Shown here: positions 44,931-57,100 of the stretch, piece after piece
How the letters are laid out: every line of letters begins with the position of its first letter
Numbering within the stretch: the first letter of the stretch is position 1
Assembly (NCBI GenBank): GCA_051294375.1
Contig: CM119263.1
Location: 20,829,661 to 20,893,660 of the forward strand
DNA: 64,000 nucleotides
Direction of reading: 5' to 3'
From: Paraspadella gotoi
Lineage: Eukaryota > Chaetognatha
The notes under the pieces: model-generated
Database searches by the model: none
What the model was told of the DNA's origin: nothing
What the model saw: the letters and a program-made list of their open reading frames with translations, nothing else
Position numbers and translations under genes: made by a program

Positions 44931-47200
44931 AAATATATTATAATTAAAAAATAAATAAAAAAAGCAACAAAATGGTTTATTAGATTTCCCTTCAGCGCAA
45001 AGGCTCTCGAAGCACCTCTCTTGGCAAGAGAGTTCCCTAATAGGGAAAGATACATACTTTAAACAAAATTGAAACCAATAAATACTAAATTATAAGCTTG
45101 CATATGTATCAGAGCAGAAATTGTGTTTTTACAATGGCTTTTTGAAATAGATTTCAGTTGGTGAACTTTATATATCAAACAATATCGCAGTTCTTGAGCC
45201 CTGTTTACTGCAAAATATTATTACCTGAGCTTTAATTTTGTATCATAACTAATCAAATATGAAAAAGATATTTTTATGAATAATTGCTAGCTAATATTGA
45301 CTTTTGATTAGAACCATAATAGTCCAAGCTTACTCCACTTTTGATGATCCGCATTTTCTGTTTTATGTGCATGTAAAGAGCCAGAAAAAGCACTCGTCCA
45401 TTAAGTTCTTCAACACAATAAAGTTTCGGGATAAGTACTGATTCATTTAGCGCTTCTATCAGTTAAAGTTTATCGAAGTTTTTGTTAACCAGCAAAATTT
45501 ATAGTATCGAGATTAAGAGCAAAAAAAGCATCAAGAGATAAGGAAGTGAAGAGAGAGTGAGTGGAGTGTGCGAGGTGAGAGAAGAAACTCCATGCAGATA
45601 GTCCGACTTGATATTCAAGAATATTGCTCTACATCCGTACCACGTTGCCTACATCGGTGCTTAACTCTGATCACAAATCTACCCGAGTGAGAGTGAGGGT
45701 GCTGCTTAGTACTGATTGGGTGAGCGTCGGTGGGGTGGGTGTGAGTGTGCGTGCCGTGTGGATGAGCGCGCGAGTGTGAGCGAGGAGCTCCGAAGTTGAG
45801 CGAGAGGTTGGCCGCGAGTGAGTGTGTAATGGGTACCCAGGGATATTGACAAATATATATGATTGAAAAATGCATATTTTTCTCAATTATCATTTAAATG
45901 GAGCTTCAGAATGAATCTTTTCAAAGGGAACTGCTGAATATAAAAGCAATTTTCTTTTGTTCCAACATAGAAATAATCATCTTGAGAGCCAAAACCTTAA
46001 GACCAAAATTTTGTTATAAATAAATATGTGGGGGGGGGGGTGGGGATGACCGGTGAGCGGTGGTGAGAGAGTGTGTGGTGTTCGAGGGCAGGGAGGCTGG
46101 AAGCGGTGGAGAGGGTGCGCCGGTGTGAGAGTACAGGAGCGTGGTGGTAAGCAGGGGATGAAGGAGGCTAGGTCGAAGTGATGTGAGAGCTGGTGCCGAG
46201 AGTGTGGTGTGGCGGTAGTGTTTGGTGGTGGTGGTGTGGTGTGGTTTATTAATTTTTAAGTTGCCCACTTTAATCAAGCAAGTGGGGTTTTGGCTGATAC
46301 TAAAGATTACAGACACTTGAGTCCTTTGAAATTTATAATAACTATTAAAAAATGAATCTGAAGATATTTTATGAACACTTGGTAACTATATATTGTTATC
46401 TTTTGTTATGAAAAAATTAGGCCCATAAATACGACTTGCTTCTGATAAATCAGCATCTGTTTTCTATGCAAAAGCAGAGTTAGAAAAGCTCGTCTTCAAG
46501 TTCTGGCAGGAGACAGAAAGTGGGTGGTGTGTTCATTTTCAACTATTCAAGTAGAGGTTATTGAAGTTTTTTTATCTCAGCTAATTGATATATCAAAGAT
46601 TTAGCAACAAAAGATAAAAGTCATCAACGACAATAAGGTATCCTAAGAAGTTTTATTTGCTTTGAAAGAAACTCATGCAGATAAGCCGACTTTGAATCCA
46701 TGATATGTTGCTTACGTCCAATACCCACGTTTCATACACTGGTTCTGAAATAAAAGCAATTTTCTTTTCAACATAAGAATATTCATCTTTGACACCAAAC
46801 TTTAACCAAGATTTGTAATAAAAATATTTCATGACCATCATTTATAGATTTCTCAGACAAGCTCAAGCAGCTCTCTTAAGAAGGAGTTCCATGAAGGGAA
46901 GATACATACTGCTAACAAATGAACTACTCAATTATAAGCTTCATTTTCACGTGTATATTTTTTCTTGCCATACGTTGCTTGGAAATTTTTTGAGTTAGCC
47001 ACTTAATGCAAGCAAGTGGAGTTTTAGCCATTTATACTAATAGAATAAGACCACTTGAGTGAACAGTATTTATAATAATATTAAAAGAATGAGTGAAGAT
47101 ATTTATATGAATAATGTAACTAATATTTTTAGCTTTTGATTATGTGAAAAATTAGTCCAATATTACGCCGCTCTCATAATCATCTCTCTCTTTTGCCTGA
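44931..47200. repeat. Diverged tandem repeats unique to block A
   Basis: Three decayed, partly overlapping units share AAACTCATGCAGATA.GCCGACTT, GGGAAGATACATACT, AATTATAAGCTT and GCAAGTGG.GTTTTGGC-type stretches (about 45000-46020, 46260-46860, 46860-47170). Two GT-rich patches (45540-45840 and 46025-46250) give Thr/His/Pro frames that are low-complexity. No gene. Absent from block B. Confidence 0.5.
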
Positions 47201-47374
47201 ACCGGCTTCGCCGGTCATGGCTCGATAAAAATCCTTGTGGATGATTTGGTGTCCGACCAGAAAAAAATATGATCTTAATGGTATTTTCATTTTTTCAATA
47301 TTACTTGAAATAAAAATATGAATAATATTATCATAATATTTTCATAACATTGTCACTCACTTCTTGTTATCACT

Positions 47375-48054
47375 ATGGCTTATCTTAATAATATACAAAA
47401 ATGCAACAAAAGTAGGTGCGGCACTTCTCCCTTTATTCAAGAATGTAATTTTTTTCAATCTACCCAAACAAATATAACATATTTTCCAATATTAAATGGC
47501 TCAAATACTTTAAATTGTAATAAAGAAAATATAATATATTTAATATCATGTCATATCTGTTCAATGCAATATATAGGAGAAACAAAGAATAGTCTAAGAA
47601 TAAGGTTTAATGGTCATAAACATTCTATAAGGTCAGGAAAAAGTTCTCAAATTATCCATCAACATTTTAACAATGAAAATCATGGTCTAGAAAACTTAAG
47701 AATTTTACCAATAGAAAAAATTAGACCAATGAATAATAAAATAAATCAAAATAAATTAAAACTAGAAAGAAAAGCACATTGGGAAAAAAAATTTAAATCT
47801 CTTTACCCTTTGGATTAAATGTAAGATTAAAAGGTATGGGAGATTTTGTACCATTTCAACAAAACTATCAAATATATGGAAACACAAGGAGAAAAAAACG
47901 ATCACACGGAAAAAGAAAACCAAAAAATAAAAGACCAGGGCGTATTTTTACTTTAACTTATTTAAAAAAAATATATAATAATATAAAAAATAAAGAATAT
48001 CACATGCATTATATAGTGGAGGTGGTCGAGATAAAAATGGCGAACAAAATGAGA
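47375..48054 (+). pseudogene. GIY-YIG endonuclease fragment of a Neptune/Poseidon-type PLE
   Basis: The frame 47375-47818 encodes KSRCGTSPFI (a Cys-rich lead-in typical of these elements), then ENIIYLISCHICSMQYIGET and LRIRFNGHKHSI, the GIY-YIG core with its Arg, followed by KLERKAHWEKKFKSLYP. The expected continuation (PFGLNVRLKGMGDFVPF, then a Lys/Arg-rich tail with KRSHGKRKPKNKRPGR) lies in another frame from about 47800, so one base has been lost. There is no reverse transcriptase upstream; the sequence starts just after an R-CGT hairpin end. In intact elements this domain nicks the target for reverse transcription. It belongs to a different PLE lineage from PLE-4. Confidence 0.75.
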
Positions 48055-48556
48055 TGAATCGATTTATTGAAATCAGAAAAACGAATGGAATCGAATTGGC
48101 TCATTGTACAAAGTGGCATTCATTTTTATACGGCGAGAGAGAGAAAATTTGGTTTACATTTGTAAAGTAAACAATTCTAAAAATACTTCCAAATAAGGTA
48201 ACGTTTTGCGACCGGCGTTTGAACAGAGGGAGCAAAATATTTCTTAGCGGGCATTGGAATTTTTAAAGAATTCGGCCGGCGATTTTATTTACTTTCTTAC
48301 TAATAATAATAATCAGGATCTCCACTATATTAAAACCTGAGTTTTAGTTCATTCAAATAGCGATGTCGCCGGCGATTCACACACGAGTCGCAGGTGTGAT
48401 TCTAGTTGGTTGGCGACTCTGCCATGGCGATGTCGCCAGGGCCCTGGCGATGTCGCCAGTGATAAAAGTAGCGAATATAATGAAAGGCGAGAGTTAGAGG
48501 AGAGGCTCACGACTGATGTTGAGACACGGAGATGAACGCATCACCCACGGACTCCT

Positions 48557-49025
48557 CCCCCAACCCTAACCCTAAACCAGGCCTCCTGTTCTACTCCATG
48601 CCTCTCCCCAAACCCTAACCCGGGCAACCCTAACCTAAATGACTTTGACACGTCAACCACGGGCCCCTCCCCCAACCCTAACCCTAAACCGGGCCTCCTG
48701 TTCAACTCTGTGCCTCTCTCCCAACCCTAACCCTAAACCGGGCCCAGGCCCCCCCTACATCTCCGTGTCTCAACCCTAATGTCCCTCGCCAGTACCTTCA
48801 CTAATCCTAACCCTAACGCGGGCCTCCTGTTCATCAACAACACCCTCCCTGCCCCTAACCTTAAAATTGACATTAATATTAAACCTAAAATGAATTTAAC
48901 TCGACCCTAACCCTAAACTACTCAACCCTAACCCTAAACTATTCAACCCTAACCCTAACTACTACCAACTCAACCTTAACCCAAACCCTAAACCAACTCA
49001 ACCCTAACCCTAACCCTAACCCTAA
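48557..49025. repeat. Interstitial CCCTAA telomere-like repeats (block A)
   Basis: Many CCCTAACCCTAA runs, best at 49001-49026, separated by CTCCTGTTC and CGGGCCTCC spacers. Internal, with no sign of a chromosome end. Confidence 0.9.
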
Positions 49026-49615
49026 TCTGAGTTTAGTTTAGGCGAAATCGCCATAACTAGAACGCTAGATGTAGTTCAGTGCGAAATCGCTAAATCGCGA
49101 CTAAGCCTTGACGCCATGATTTTTCAACATTATATCCATCCTTCCTCATTACGAAATCAAGAGTAAGCTACAAATTTCATTCTGAACAATTTTTTCTAGG
49201 GAAAATAAAACATATTAAACGAGAATCTTGCTTAAAAAAAAATTCAACATTTTTCTAATAGAGATTTCCGTTAAAATCTGACTACCCAAATTGCAAACGC
49301 GATTGCCAGAAATTCGGGTAAAAAACAGTTGTAAAAACGCACGAATTTTCAAACCTCGTTTTTACTATAGAAATGAACGGGAAATTTTGCTTTTCAAAAA
49401 TTTCAATTGGGGTTATGGTATGTTAACATTATAAATATAACTATATAATTATGAGATTTGGAAAGCCTCTTGTCTCAAGAGCTTGTCAAATTTTTCTTTT
49501 TATTATTGACCGAACTCTTCATAACCAACGTGGAAAATTCAATTGCTCTGGTTTCACAACATGAAATTTTTATTTATTTTAATTTAAATTGCGACGATCC
49601 TTTTGCTCAATTTTC

Positions 49616-49616
49616 T

Positions 49617-49668
<52 letters not shown>
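49616..49668. repeat. CT microsatellite (block A)
   Basis: Pure (CT)n of about 50 bp; the counterpart in block B is 53470-53541. Confidence 0.9.
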
Positions 49669-49671
<3 letters not shown>

Positions 49672-49977
49672 AATTGCGACGATCCTTATGCTTTTAGGAT
49701 TTTTTTTAACTTGCATCATTTTTCTGCTTGCATCATTTTTTCAACTTGCATAATTTTTTTAAATTGCATCATTTTTTCACATTAATTAAAAAACATTTGT
49801 TAGTAATCATAAATTATTAATCATAAATAATAAAGATTCAAGTAAATGTGACTTATGTTTTTTCCATTCAAACTCATTTCCACTGGCACAATTCCGTTAA
49901 AACTTTATATCTAGCTTCTTCACACACTTTCCTATCTGCTCACAAAATTTCATCTCAATCTATTAAGGGTTAAAATA

Positions 49978-50414
49978 CCACAGGATCCCCCCACCAGACT
50001 TCTCCACAGGGGCCTCATCCTGAGGAGATGTCTGAGAGAAGGTTTTGATCTCATTGCCATAGTGAGAGCGAGCGGGCGAGCGAGCGAGCGAGTCTGGAGC
50101 GTTACCAGAGAAGTAGGGCATAGGCGTGATATGCATACCCTAAGCGACGTAAGCGTGGGCGCACGGTGCGCAGCGGTTGCGTGTTCGAGAGTAGGGCTCA
50201 CCACTTATGGACGACACAAGTTTCAGATCAAGAATGATTTATTCTTCAACAGGTTATAAACAATAACAGTCAAAATGTCAGATGCTAAGTCTATTACAAT
50301 GGTATTTACAAAGGTCAACGATTTGACCACATATAACTGGGGGAACCGAGCGGGGTCAGGTTGTTAAGGTCAAGTGGTTTGACCGAGGTTGCGTGTTCTA
50401 TATGTTCGTCACAA
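49978..50414 (-). mobile_element. TRIM-B element, second copy (block B)
   Basis: Nearly identical to 44006-44445, with scattered one-base deletions. It again ends at the TGTGG that would start the 3' LTR. Confidence 0.6.
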
Positions 50415-51041
50415 GTTCCCATTTTTTATTATAGATTTAAAAAAAATAATTGAATTTCATCTTCCATATTAAATACTGATATGTAAATTAGATTAAAGCA
50501 TTTCTATATACTAATTTGATATTATAATGAGTACTTATAACTCATTTGCATATTTCAGTAAATTATAATGAAGTGGAAATTCAAACAAAAAATTCAAACA
50601 ACAAATGTAATAAAAAAATATCAAAGCTTTTTCAGATAAGAAGCCATATCTAAATTTTTAACTTGACATGATGGCACACTTTTATAATACTTCATTGTAA
50701 TTCATATAATTTTTATTTAAAAAAAACGGTAAGTCAGCAAAACTATAAAAGCGCAGTAGTTTTATATAAAAACAGCGTGACGCGACGACGACGACGACGA
50801 CGCGCGACGACGACGAGACGACGACGACTACGTCCACAAAGAAGCAATCCTAAAACAATTAATAGAGCCTGAACGGCTTCGCCGGTCATGGCTCGATAAA
50901 AATCCTTGTGGATGATTTGGTGTCCGACCAGAAAAAAATATGATCTAATGGTATTTTCATTTTTTTCAATTTACTTGAAATAAAAATATGAATAATATAT
51001 CATAATATTTTCATAACATTGTCACTCACTTCTTGTTATCA

Positions 51042-51720
51042 CTATGGCTTATCTTATAATATACAAAAATGCAACAAAAGTAGGTGCGGCACTTCTCCCT
51101 TTATTCAGAATGTAATTTTTTTCAATCTACCCAAACAAATATAACATATGTTTCCAATATTAAATGGCTCAAATACTTTAAATTTAATAAAGAAAATATA
51201 ATATATTTAATATCATGTCATATCTGTTCAATGCAATATATAGGAGAAACAAAGAATAGTCTAAGAATAAGTTTAATGGTCATAACATCTATAAGGTCAG
51301 GAAAAAGTTCTCAAATTATCCATCAACATTTTAACAATGAAAATCATGGTCTGAAAACTTAAGAATTTTACCAATAGAAAAATTAGACATGAATAATAAT
51401 ATAAATCAAAATAAATTAAAACTAGAAAGAAAGCACATTGGAAAAAAAATTTAAATCTCTTTACCCTTGGATTAAATGTAAGATTAAAAGGTATGGGAGA
51501 TTTTGTTACCATTTCAACAAAACTATCAAATATATGGAAAACACAGGAGAAAAACGATCACACGGAAAAGAAAACCAAAAAATAAAAGACCAGGGCGTAT
51601 TTTTACTTTAACTTATTTAAAAAAAATATATAATATATAAAAAATATAAGAATATCACATGCATTATTAGTGGAGGTGGTCGAGATAAAAAATGGCGAAC
51701 AAAATGAGATGAATCGATTT
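51042..51720 (+). pseudogene. GIY-YIG fragment, block B copy, multiply frameshifted
   Basis: Same sequence as 47375-48054. NKENIIYLISCHICSMQYIG and ETKNSLRI are readable, but frame changes occur before and after. The extra damage is mostly single-base loss. Confidence 0.7.
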
Positions 51721-52197
51721 ATTGAAATCAGAAAACGAATGGAATCGAATTGGCTCATTGTACAAATGGCATTCATTTTTATACGGCGAGAGAGAGAAAA
51801 ATTTGGTTTACAATTTGTAAAGTAAACAATTCTAAAAATACTTCCAAATAAGGTAACGTTTTGGACGGCGTTTAAACAGAGGGAGCAAAATATTTTTAGC
51901 GGGCATTGGATTTTTAAAGAATTCGGCCGGCGATTTTATTTACTTTCTTACTAATAATACATAATCAGGATTCCACTATATTAAAACCTGAGTTTTAGTT
52001 CATTCAAATAGCGATGTCGCCGGCGATTCACACACGAGTCGAGGTGTGATTCTAGTTGGTTGGCGACTCTGCCATGGCGATGTCGCCAGGGCCTGGCGAT
52101 GTCGCAGTGAATAAAAGTAGCGAATATATGAAAGGCGAGAGTTAGAGGAGAGGCTCACGACTGATGTTGAGACACGGAGATAACGCATCACCCACGG

Positions 52198-52655
52198 ACT
52201 CCTCCCCCAACCCTAACCCTAAACCAGGCCTCCTGTTACTCCATGCCTCTCCCCAAACCCTAACCCGGGCAACCCTAACCTAAATGACTTTGACACGTCA
52301 ACCACGGGCCCCTCCCCAACCCTAACCCTAAACCGGGCTCCTGTCAACTCTGTGCCTCTCTCCCAACCCTAACCTAAACCGGCCAGGCCCCCCCTACATC
52401 TCCGTGTCTCAACCCTAATGTCCTCGCCAGTACCTTCACTAACCTAACCTAACGCGGGCCTCCTGTTCATCAACAACACCCTCCTGCCCTAACCTTAAAA
52501 TTGACATTATATTAACCTAAAATGATATTAACTCGACCTAACCTAAACTACTCAACCCTAACCCTAAACTATTCAACCCTAACCCTAACTACTACCAACT
52601 CAACCTTAACCCAAACCCTAACCAACTCAACCCTAACCCTAACCCTAACCCTATC
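52198..52655. repeat. Interstitial CCCTAA telomere-like repeats (block B)
   Basis: Counterpart of 48557-49025, with small deletions. Confidence 0.9.
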
Positions 52656-52904
52656 TGAGTTTAGTTTAGGCGAAATCGCCATATACTAGAACGCTAGATG
52701 TATTCAGTGCGAAATCGCTAAATCGCGACTAAGCCTTGACGCCATGATTTTTCAACATTATATCCATCCTTCCTCATTACGAAATCAAGAGTAAGCTACA
52801 AATTTCATTCTGACATTTTTTCTAGGAAATAAAACATATTAAACGAGAATCTTGCTTAAAAAAATTCAACATTTTTCTAATAGAGATTCCGTTAAATTGA
52901 TACT

Positions 52905-53133
52905 GTGGCAGCAAGACTTAAAGCTGCTCACTGTGTCCGTCCTCAGCCTCGTCTCAATGGTGGCAGCTAATCATCTCATCCACCGTGCGTCCGGGCATCC
53001 CGGGATCCCGTTCTGGCTTAAAGTGACGTGCCGTATAACATGCCAGTGACAGGAGGCGGTCACTGAGGTCCGCAGCCCCTAGCCAGTTGGTGAGATTACC
53101 CCGCCCCGGGTATACAGGCTATCCTCCGTTGCC
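52905..53133. mobile_element. SINE-2-like insertion present only in block B
   Basis: A GC-rich 229-bp insertion flanked by GATACT (52899-52904 and 53134-53139). Block A shows the near-empty site (TTAAAATCTGACTACCC). Its right half is similar to the intron 6 insertion at 10473-10649. No A or B box is clear and there is no coding capacity. Confidence 0.75.
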
Positions 53134-53472
53134 GATACTACCCAAATTGCAAACGCGATTGCCAGAAATTCGGGTAAAAAACAGTTGTAAAAACGCACGA
53201 ATTTCAACCTCGTTTTACTATAGAAATTAACGGGAATTTTGCTTTTCAAAAATTTCAATTGGGGTTATGGTATGTTAACATTATAAAATATAACTATATA
53301 ATTATGAGATTTGAAGCCTCTTGTCTCAAGAGCTTGTCAAATTTTTCTTTTTATTATTGACCGAACTCTTCATAACCAACGTGGAAAATTCAATTGCTCT
53401 GGTTTCACAACATGAAATTTTTATTTATTTTAATTTAAATTGCGACGATCCTTTTGCTCAATTTTCTGCTCT

Positions 53473-53540
<68 letters not shown>

Positions 53541-53846
53541 TTGCAATTGCGACGATCCTTATGCTTTTAGGATTTTTTTAACTTGCATCATTTTCTGCTT
53601 GCATCATTTTTTCAAATTGCATAATTTTTTAAATTGCATCATTTTTTCACATAAATTAAAAAAATTTGTTAGTAATCATAAATTATTAATCATAAATAAT
53701 AAAGATTCAAGTAAATGTGACTTATGTTTTTTCCATTCAAACTCATTTCCACTGGCACAATTCCGTTAAAAACTTTATATCTAGCTTCTTCACACACTTT
53801 CCTATCTGCTCACAAAATTTCATCTCAATCTATTAAGGGTTAAAAT

Positions 53847-54664
53847 AAGTAAAAAGATTCAATTAAATGTGACTCATTTTTTTTCATTTAAACTCATTTC
53901 CACTCGTACGTTTCCACCGAAACTTTTTATCAAGCATCGTTCACATTTTTCTACCCACACAAAAAATTTGAACTCAATCTATCCATCCAATTATGATTAA
54001 TTAGAGTACTTATTGGTTAAATAAGTAAAAATATTTTAGTAAATGCGACTTATGTTTTTTCCACTTAAACTCATTTCCACTCTCACGATTCCGTCGAAAC
54101 TTTATATCCAGCTTTATCACACACTTACTACCACACACCAAAATTTCATTCCAATCCAACCAGCCAATCACGAGTTATGAAGCTTTTTGCTAAGTGGGAC
54201 GGATGGACGGATTGATTGACTGATTAATTAATTAATGATTAATTAATTGATTAATTGATTAATTAACTGATTATTTATTTGATTATTAATACATCCTGCA
54301 TATACATTTAATATAAAAGGAAAAAGAATCATAATCAATTAGTGAAACAGGTTTTTTGTTTTTTTCCATTTAAACTCATTTCCACTCAAAAGATTCCATC
54401 GAAACTTGGTTTCTTAAAAATTTTTTACTTATCATTATATCTAATTACTCATTTTGGAATGGAAGTCAGTGTTGTCTTCTGGAATTAGAGGGAGCATCTA
54501 CAGGGATGTTTACTGAAATGAGCCGGAAGACATTCAACTTCTTCACTTTAATTTTCAATAATAAAATAGGGGAATTTTTTAATTATTTAACTTCAACAGG
54601 CTTCAGGAGACATTACACTTTCATAATATCCCAATGTTAATGTAGTTCATTATATTTTTTTAAC
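53847..54664 (+). mobile_element. HINE core repeats and flanking AT-rich repeat
   Basis: Three to four core repeats of 155-170 bp (to about 54410, AAACTCATTTCCACT in each), a TTAATTAA patch and GGACGGATGGACGG. Then 54415-54490 is an inverted copy of the repeat seen at 24800-24870 and 63895-63962 (TCAGTGTTGTCTTCTGGAAT). No gene. Confidence 0.6.
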
Positions 54665-54859
54665 CTGAAATTATTAAACAAGTTTGAGCAACAAATGTCG
54701 GATCTGCCTACGATAATTAATGAATTAAATAATTAATCGATTAATTAATTAATTAATTAATAATTTTAATATGTATATGGTTAATCTTTCTTTTTCGTTG
54801 TCATAGGTATTAGAGAGAGCAAAGGAATTTGAATTTAACAACGATTTTATTATGTACTT

Positions 54860-54899
54860 GGACTGTTTCGGCTTGCTTATTTCAATGCCTTCATCAGCA
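54860..54899 (-). ncRNA. Hammerhead motif, PLE-4 left arm, stem III altered
   Basis: Minus strand: CTGATGA, imperfect stem II (GGCATTG...CAAGCC), GAAACAGTCC. One base of ACATGTC is lost, which destroys the palindromic stem III. Confidence 0.7.
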
Positions 54900-55481
54900 T
54901 ATGACATTCATAATAAATATTTTGTGCAAAAGAGTAGTGTGAGAGAGAGAGAGAGAGAGAGAGGAGGGTAAAGAGTTTTCCAACAAAGTGGTGAGACAGA
55001 ATAGTGGTCAGATGATTGAGACAGGTTGAAGTGAGGAAGATTGAGTGAGTTGTGAAAGAAGTGAAATTGTTAAAGAGAGAGAGATGAGAGAGAGAGAGAG
55101 AGAGAACAAAAAACAACAGGATAAATAAAATAATAAGATACATTTTTGCAATGTACAACAAAGATAAGAGATGTTTGAAAAACTAAATTGAGAAATTTTA
55201 ACATTTAACTAGTGAATAAATTAAGTAATTGCTCAAGCGGATAGTTGAAGTGAAAATGAATCTGAAAGAAAGTAGTTTTTAGTTTTCAGTTGATAATTGA
55301 GATTAAGAAAGTAACGTTCAAGGGAAAGAAAGAGCTCAAAGTGAGCTGCCCCCCTTGTTGCAAATGAGGACAAGACGATGTGACGGGTCATTGGCGTGTC
55401 AGTGGCTGAGAGGAGAGTATGAGAACTGATGAATGCCGGATTGGGAAGCGATCCTTGCGGAAAGATCCACCAGGGCTACTC

Positions 55482-57100
55482 TTATGTTCTTTGGCCTGAT
55501 ACGCCTGCCGGATGCCCTCTTCTCGCCTGCTGACGAGGTGGGCGTGTCCTTTGCCACTTTTTGTGACAGGAGTGACGGACCTCCTCTCCCTCCTCCTGAA
55601 GCCGTCGCTTTGGGCGACGCTCAGTCCGCAGAGAGAGGGACTGAGTTGCTGCATCTAGAGGAGAGGCATTGTTTGCCATTGCCTGCGGCAGGGTCTCCGC
55701 TGTCTCTGAGTGGAGACTAGGGGAGTCATTGTGCGGCGTGGTGGCGTGCGGGGCCTCACCACGCTTTTGATTAAGCGAATCATAGCTTGGAGGGAGATCG
55801 AAACGTCCTCCATCACGGTTCAAAGAGTCGAGGGCTTTGATGTAAATTGCCTCTCTAATACCTCTTGAGAACAGTTTCGGGTCATGGGACAGCACGAGAC
55901 AGTCTGATTCCCTGAACAGATGGCCTGTGTCTGCTGAATGTTCGCAATTGCGGACAAATAGTGACCTCGGGCGATCACGGTAAGGTTTTTTGTGTTGTTG
56001 GAATCGATCTGTCAGAGACTTTCCTGCTCTCCCACAGTATGCTGGCTGCACAGGATTGGTTGCCCACCCCTGCACAGGCCGCCCAGTAGACGGCTCTGAT
56101 GTTTTCCGGTCTGGGGATTTTATCTTTCGGTTTCACCATTGCTCACGTAGGAGCCGCGGGCCGTCACTGAAGTGGAGATCCCCTGCTTTGCCAGCACCCG
56201 CCAAAGCTTCAGTGATCCCCCTGGTGGTAGGGGAGGGACAAGTGACCCACGTTCCTTGGCGCTCTCTGCTTATCTTCCACTTGCGCGCTGTGGTGGGCGC
56301 GGTCGCTCTCAGCAGCAAGCTCCGTTCTGCCTCCTGGGGGTGGAGGTAGAACCTGCGTCAGCGGTTACTGGACAGCCCCTGGTTGGCCACTGTCCTCAGC
56401 AGGCGCGGCCGATATAGCCTTCTCGAAGCCACAATGGGTAGCCATTGATCGCCAGGCTCTTTTGATGTGCTCAAGCTCGGCGGCCTGAAGCTCGGGGGTC
56501 GACGGAATCAGTGCAGCTCTCCTGGTAAGGATCTGACCGTGGCGAGCTTGTGAGACAAGGGAGCATGTGAGATGAAGGGAATGTATTGGTCCGTGTGGGT
56601 CGGTTTGCGATATACTGAGAATTCCAATGAGCCGCCCTTTGCGTTGAATCAACACATCGAGCATTGGAATTGACCCATTCACCTCCCTCTCACATCGTCC
56701 ACTTGATCGCACATGGATGCTGTTCAGGTGGTTTAGTAGATCCTCAATGAGCTTTGCGCACAGCCAGAATGGTATCGTCTGCTTTCCGATACCAGAAGAG
56801 GACTGACTCTGCCCCATGCAACAATCGAAAAGAGGCCAAAGCTTCCACCTCATAGTCCTCCATATAAAAATCGCCAGAGGACTTGACGTTGATTTGCCCA
56901 TCCCTAAGCCACCAGGCTGGGCATAATATTGTCCATCGACCTGAAGTACGCCGTTCCAGGTCCAGCCGCAGCAATGCCATGATATCATCCAATTGGATTG
57001 GCGTAGCTCGTGCAATGACCGGTCTTCCCTCGAGCGGCGCTCTGCGGAAGCTAACGCCAAGTCTTGGGGAATGTTCGTAAACTGCTTTGTAAATCGCACG
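55482..57100 (-). pseudogene. PLE-4 reverse transcriptase (C-terminal half) plus GIY-YIG endonuclease
   Basis: Read 3' to 5' on the plus strand. The RT begins near VYEHSPRLGVSFRRAPLEGR and TPIQLDDIMALLRLDLE, continues with GQYYAQPGGLGMGKSTSSPL (the G-x-x-MG-x-PLS block) and FYMEDYEVEALASF, and has FWYRKADDTILAV, the catalytic DD motif in Penelope form. These pieces lie in at least two frames. The GIY-YIG domain (55482-56075) includes YCGRAGKSLTDRFQQH, NCEHSADTGHLF and RGIREAIYIKALDSLNRDGG with the catalytic Glu, then a proline-rich tail. The N-terminal half of the RT is missing. Family identity is clear from motif order; it is non-functional. Confidence 0.85.

Larger units (their letters stand above)
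44006..49977 (+). repeat. Direct duplication, block A
   Basis: Matches block B (49978-53846) in the same orientation and order: TRIM-B, R-CGT, GIY-YIG fragment, telomere-like DNA, CT tract, HINE core repeat. Block A has 44931-47200 extra, beginning at an N-run. Block A keeps longer open frames than block B. Confidence 0.9.
49978..53846 (+). repeat. Direct duplication, block B
   Basis: Copy of block A lacking 44931-47200 and carrying the SINE-2-like insertion at 52905-53133. It differs from A mainly by many 1-3-base deletions, including in runs, which breaks the GIY-YIG frame several times. Confidence 0.9.

Noticed and set aside
47836-48057. Separate Lys/Arg-rich gene downstream of the GIY-YIG frame
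   Set aside because: It is the frameshifted C-terminal continuation of the same PLE endonuclease fragment.
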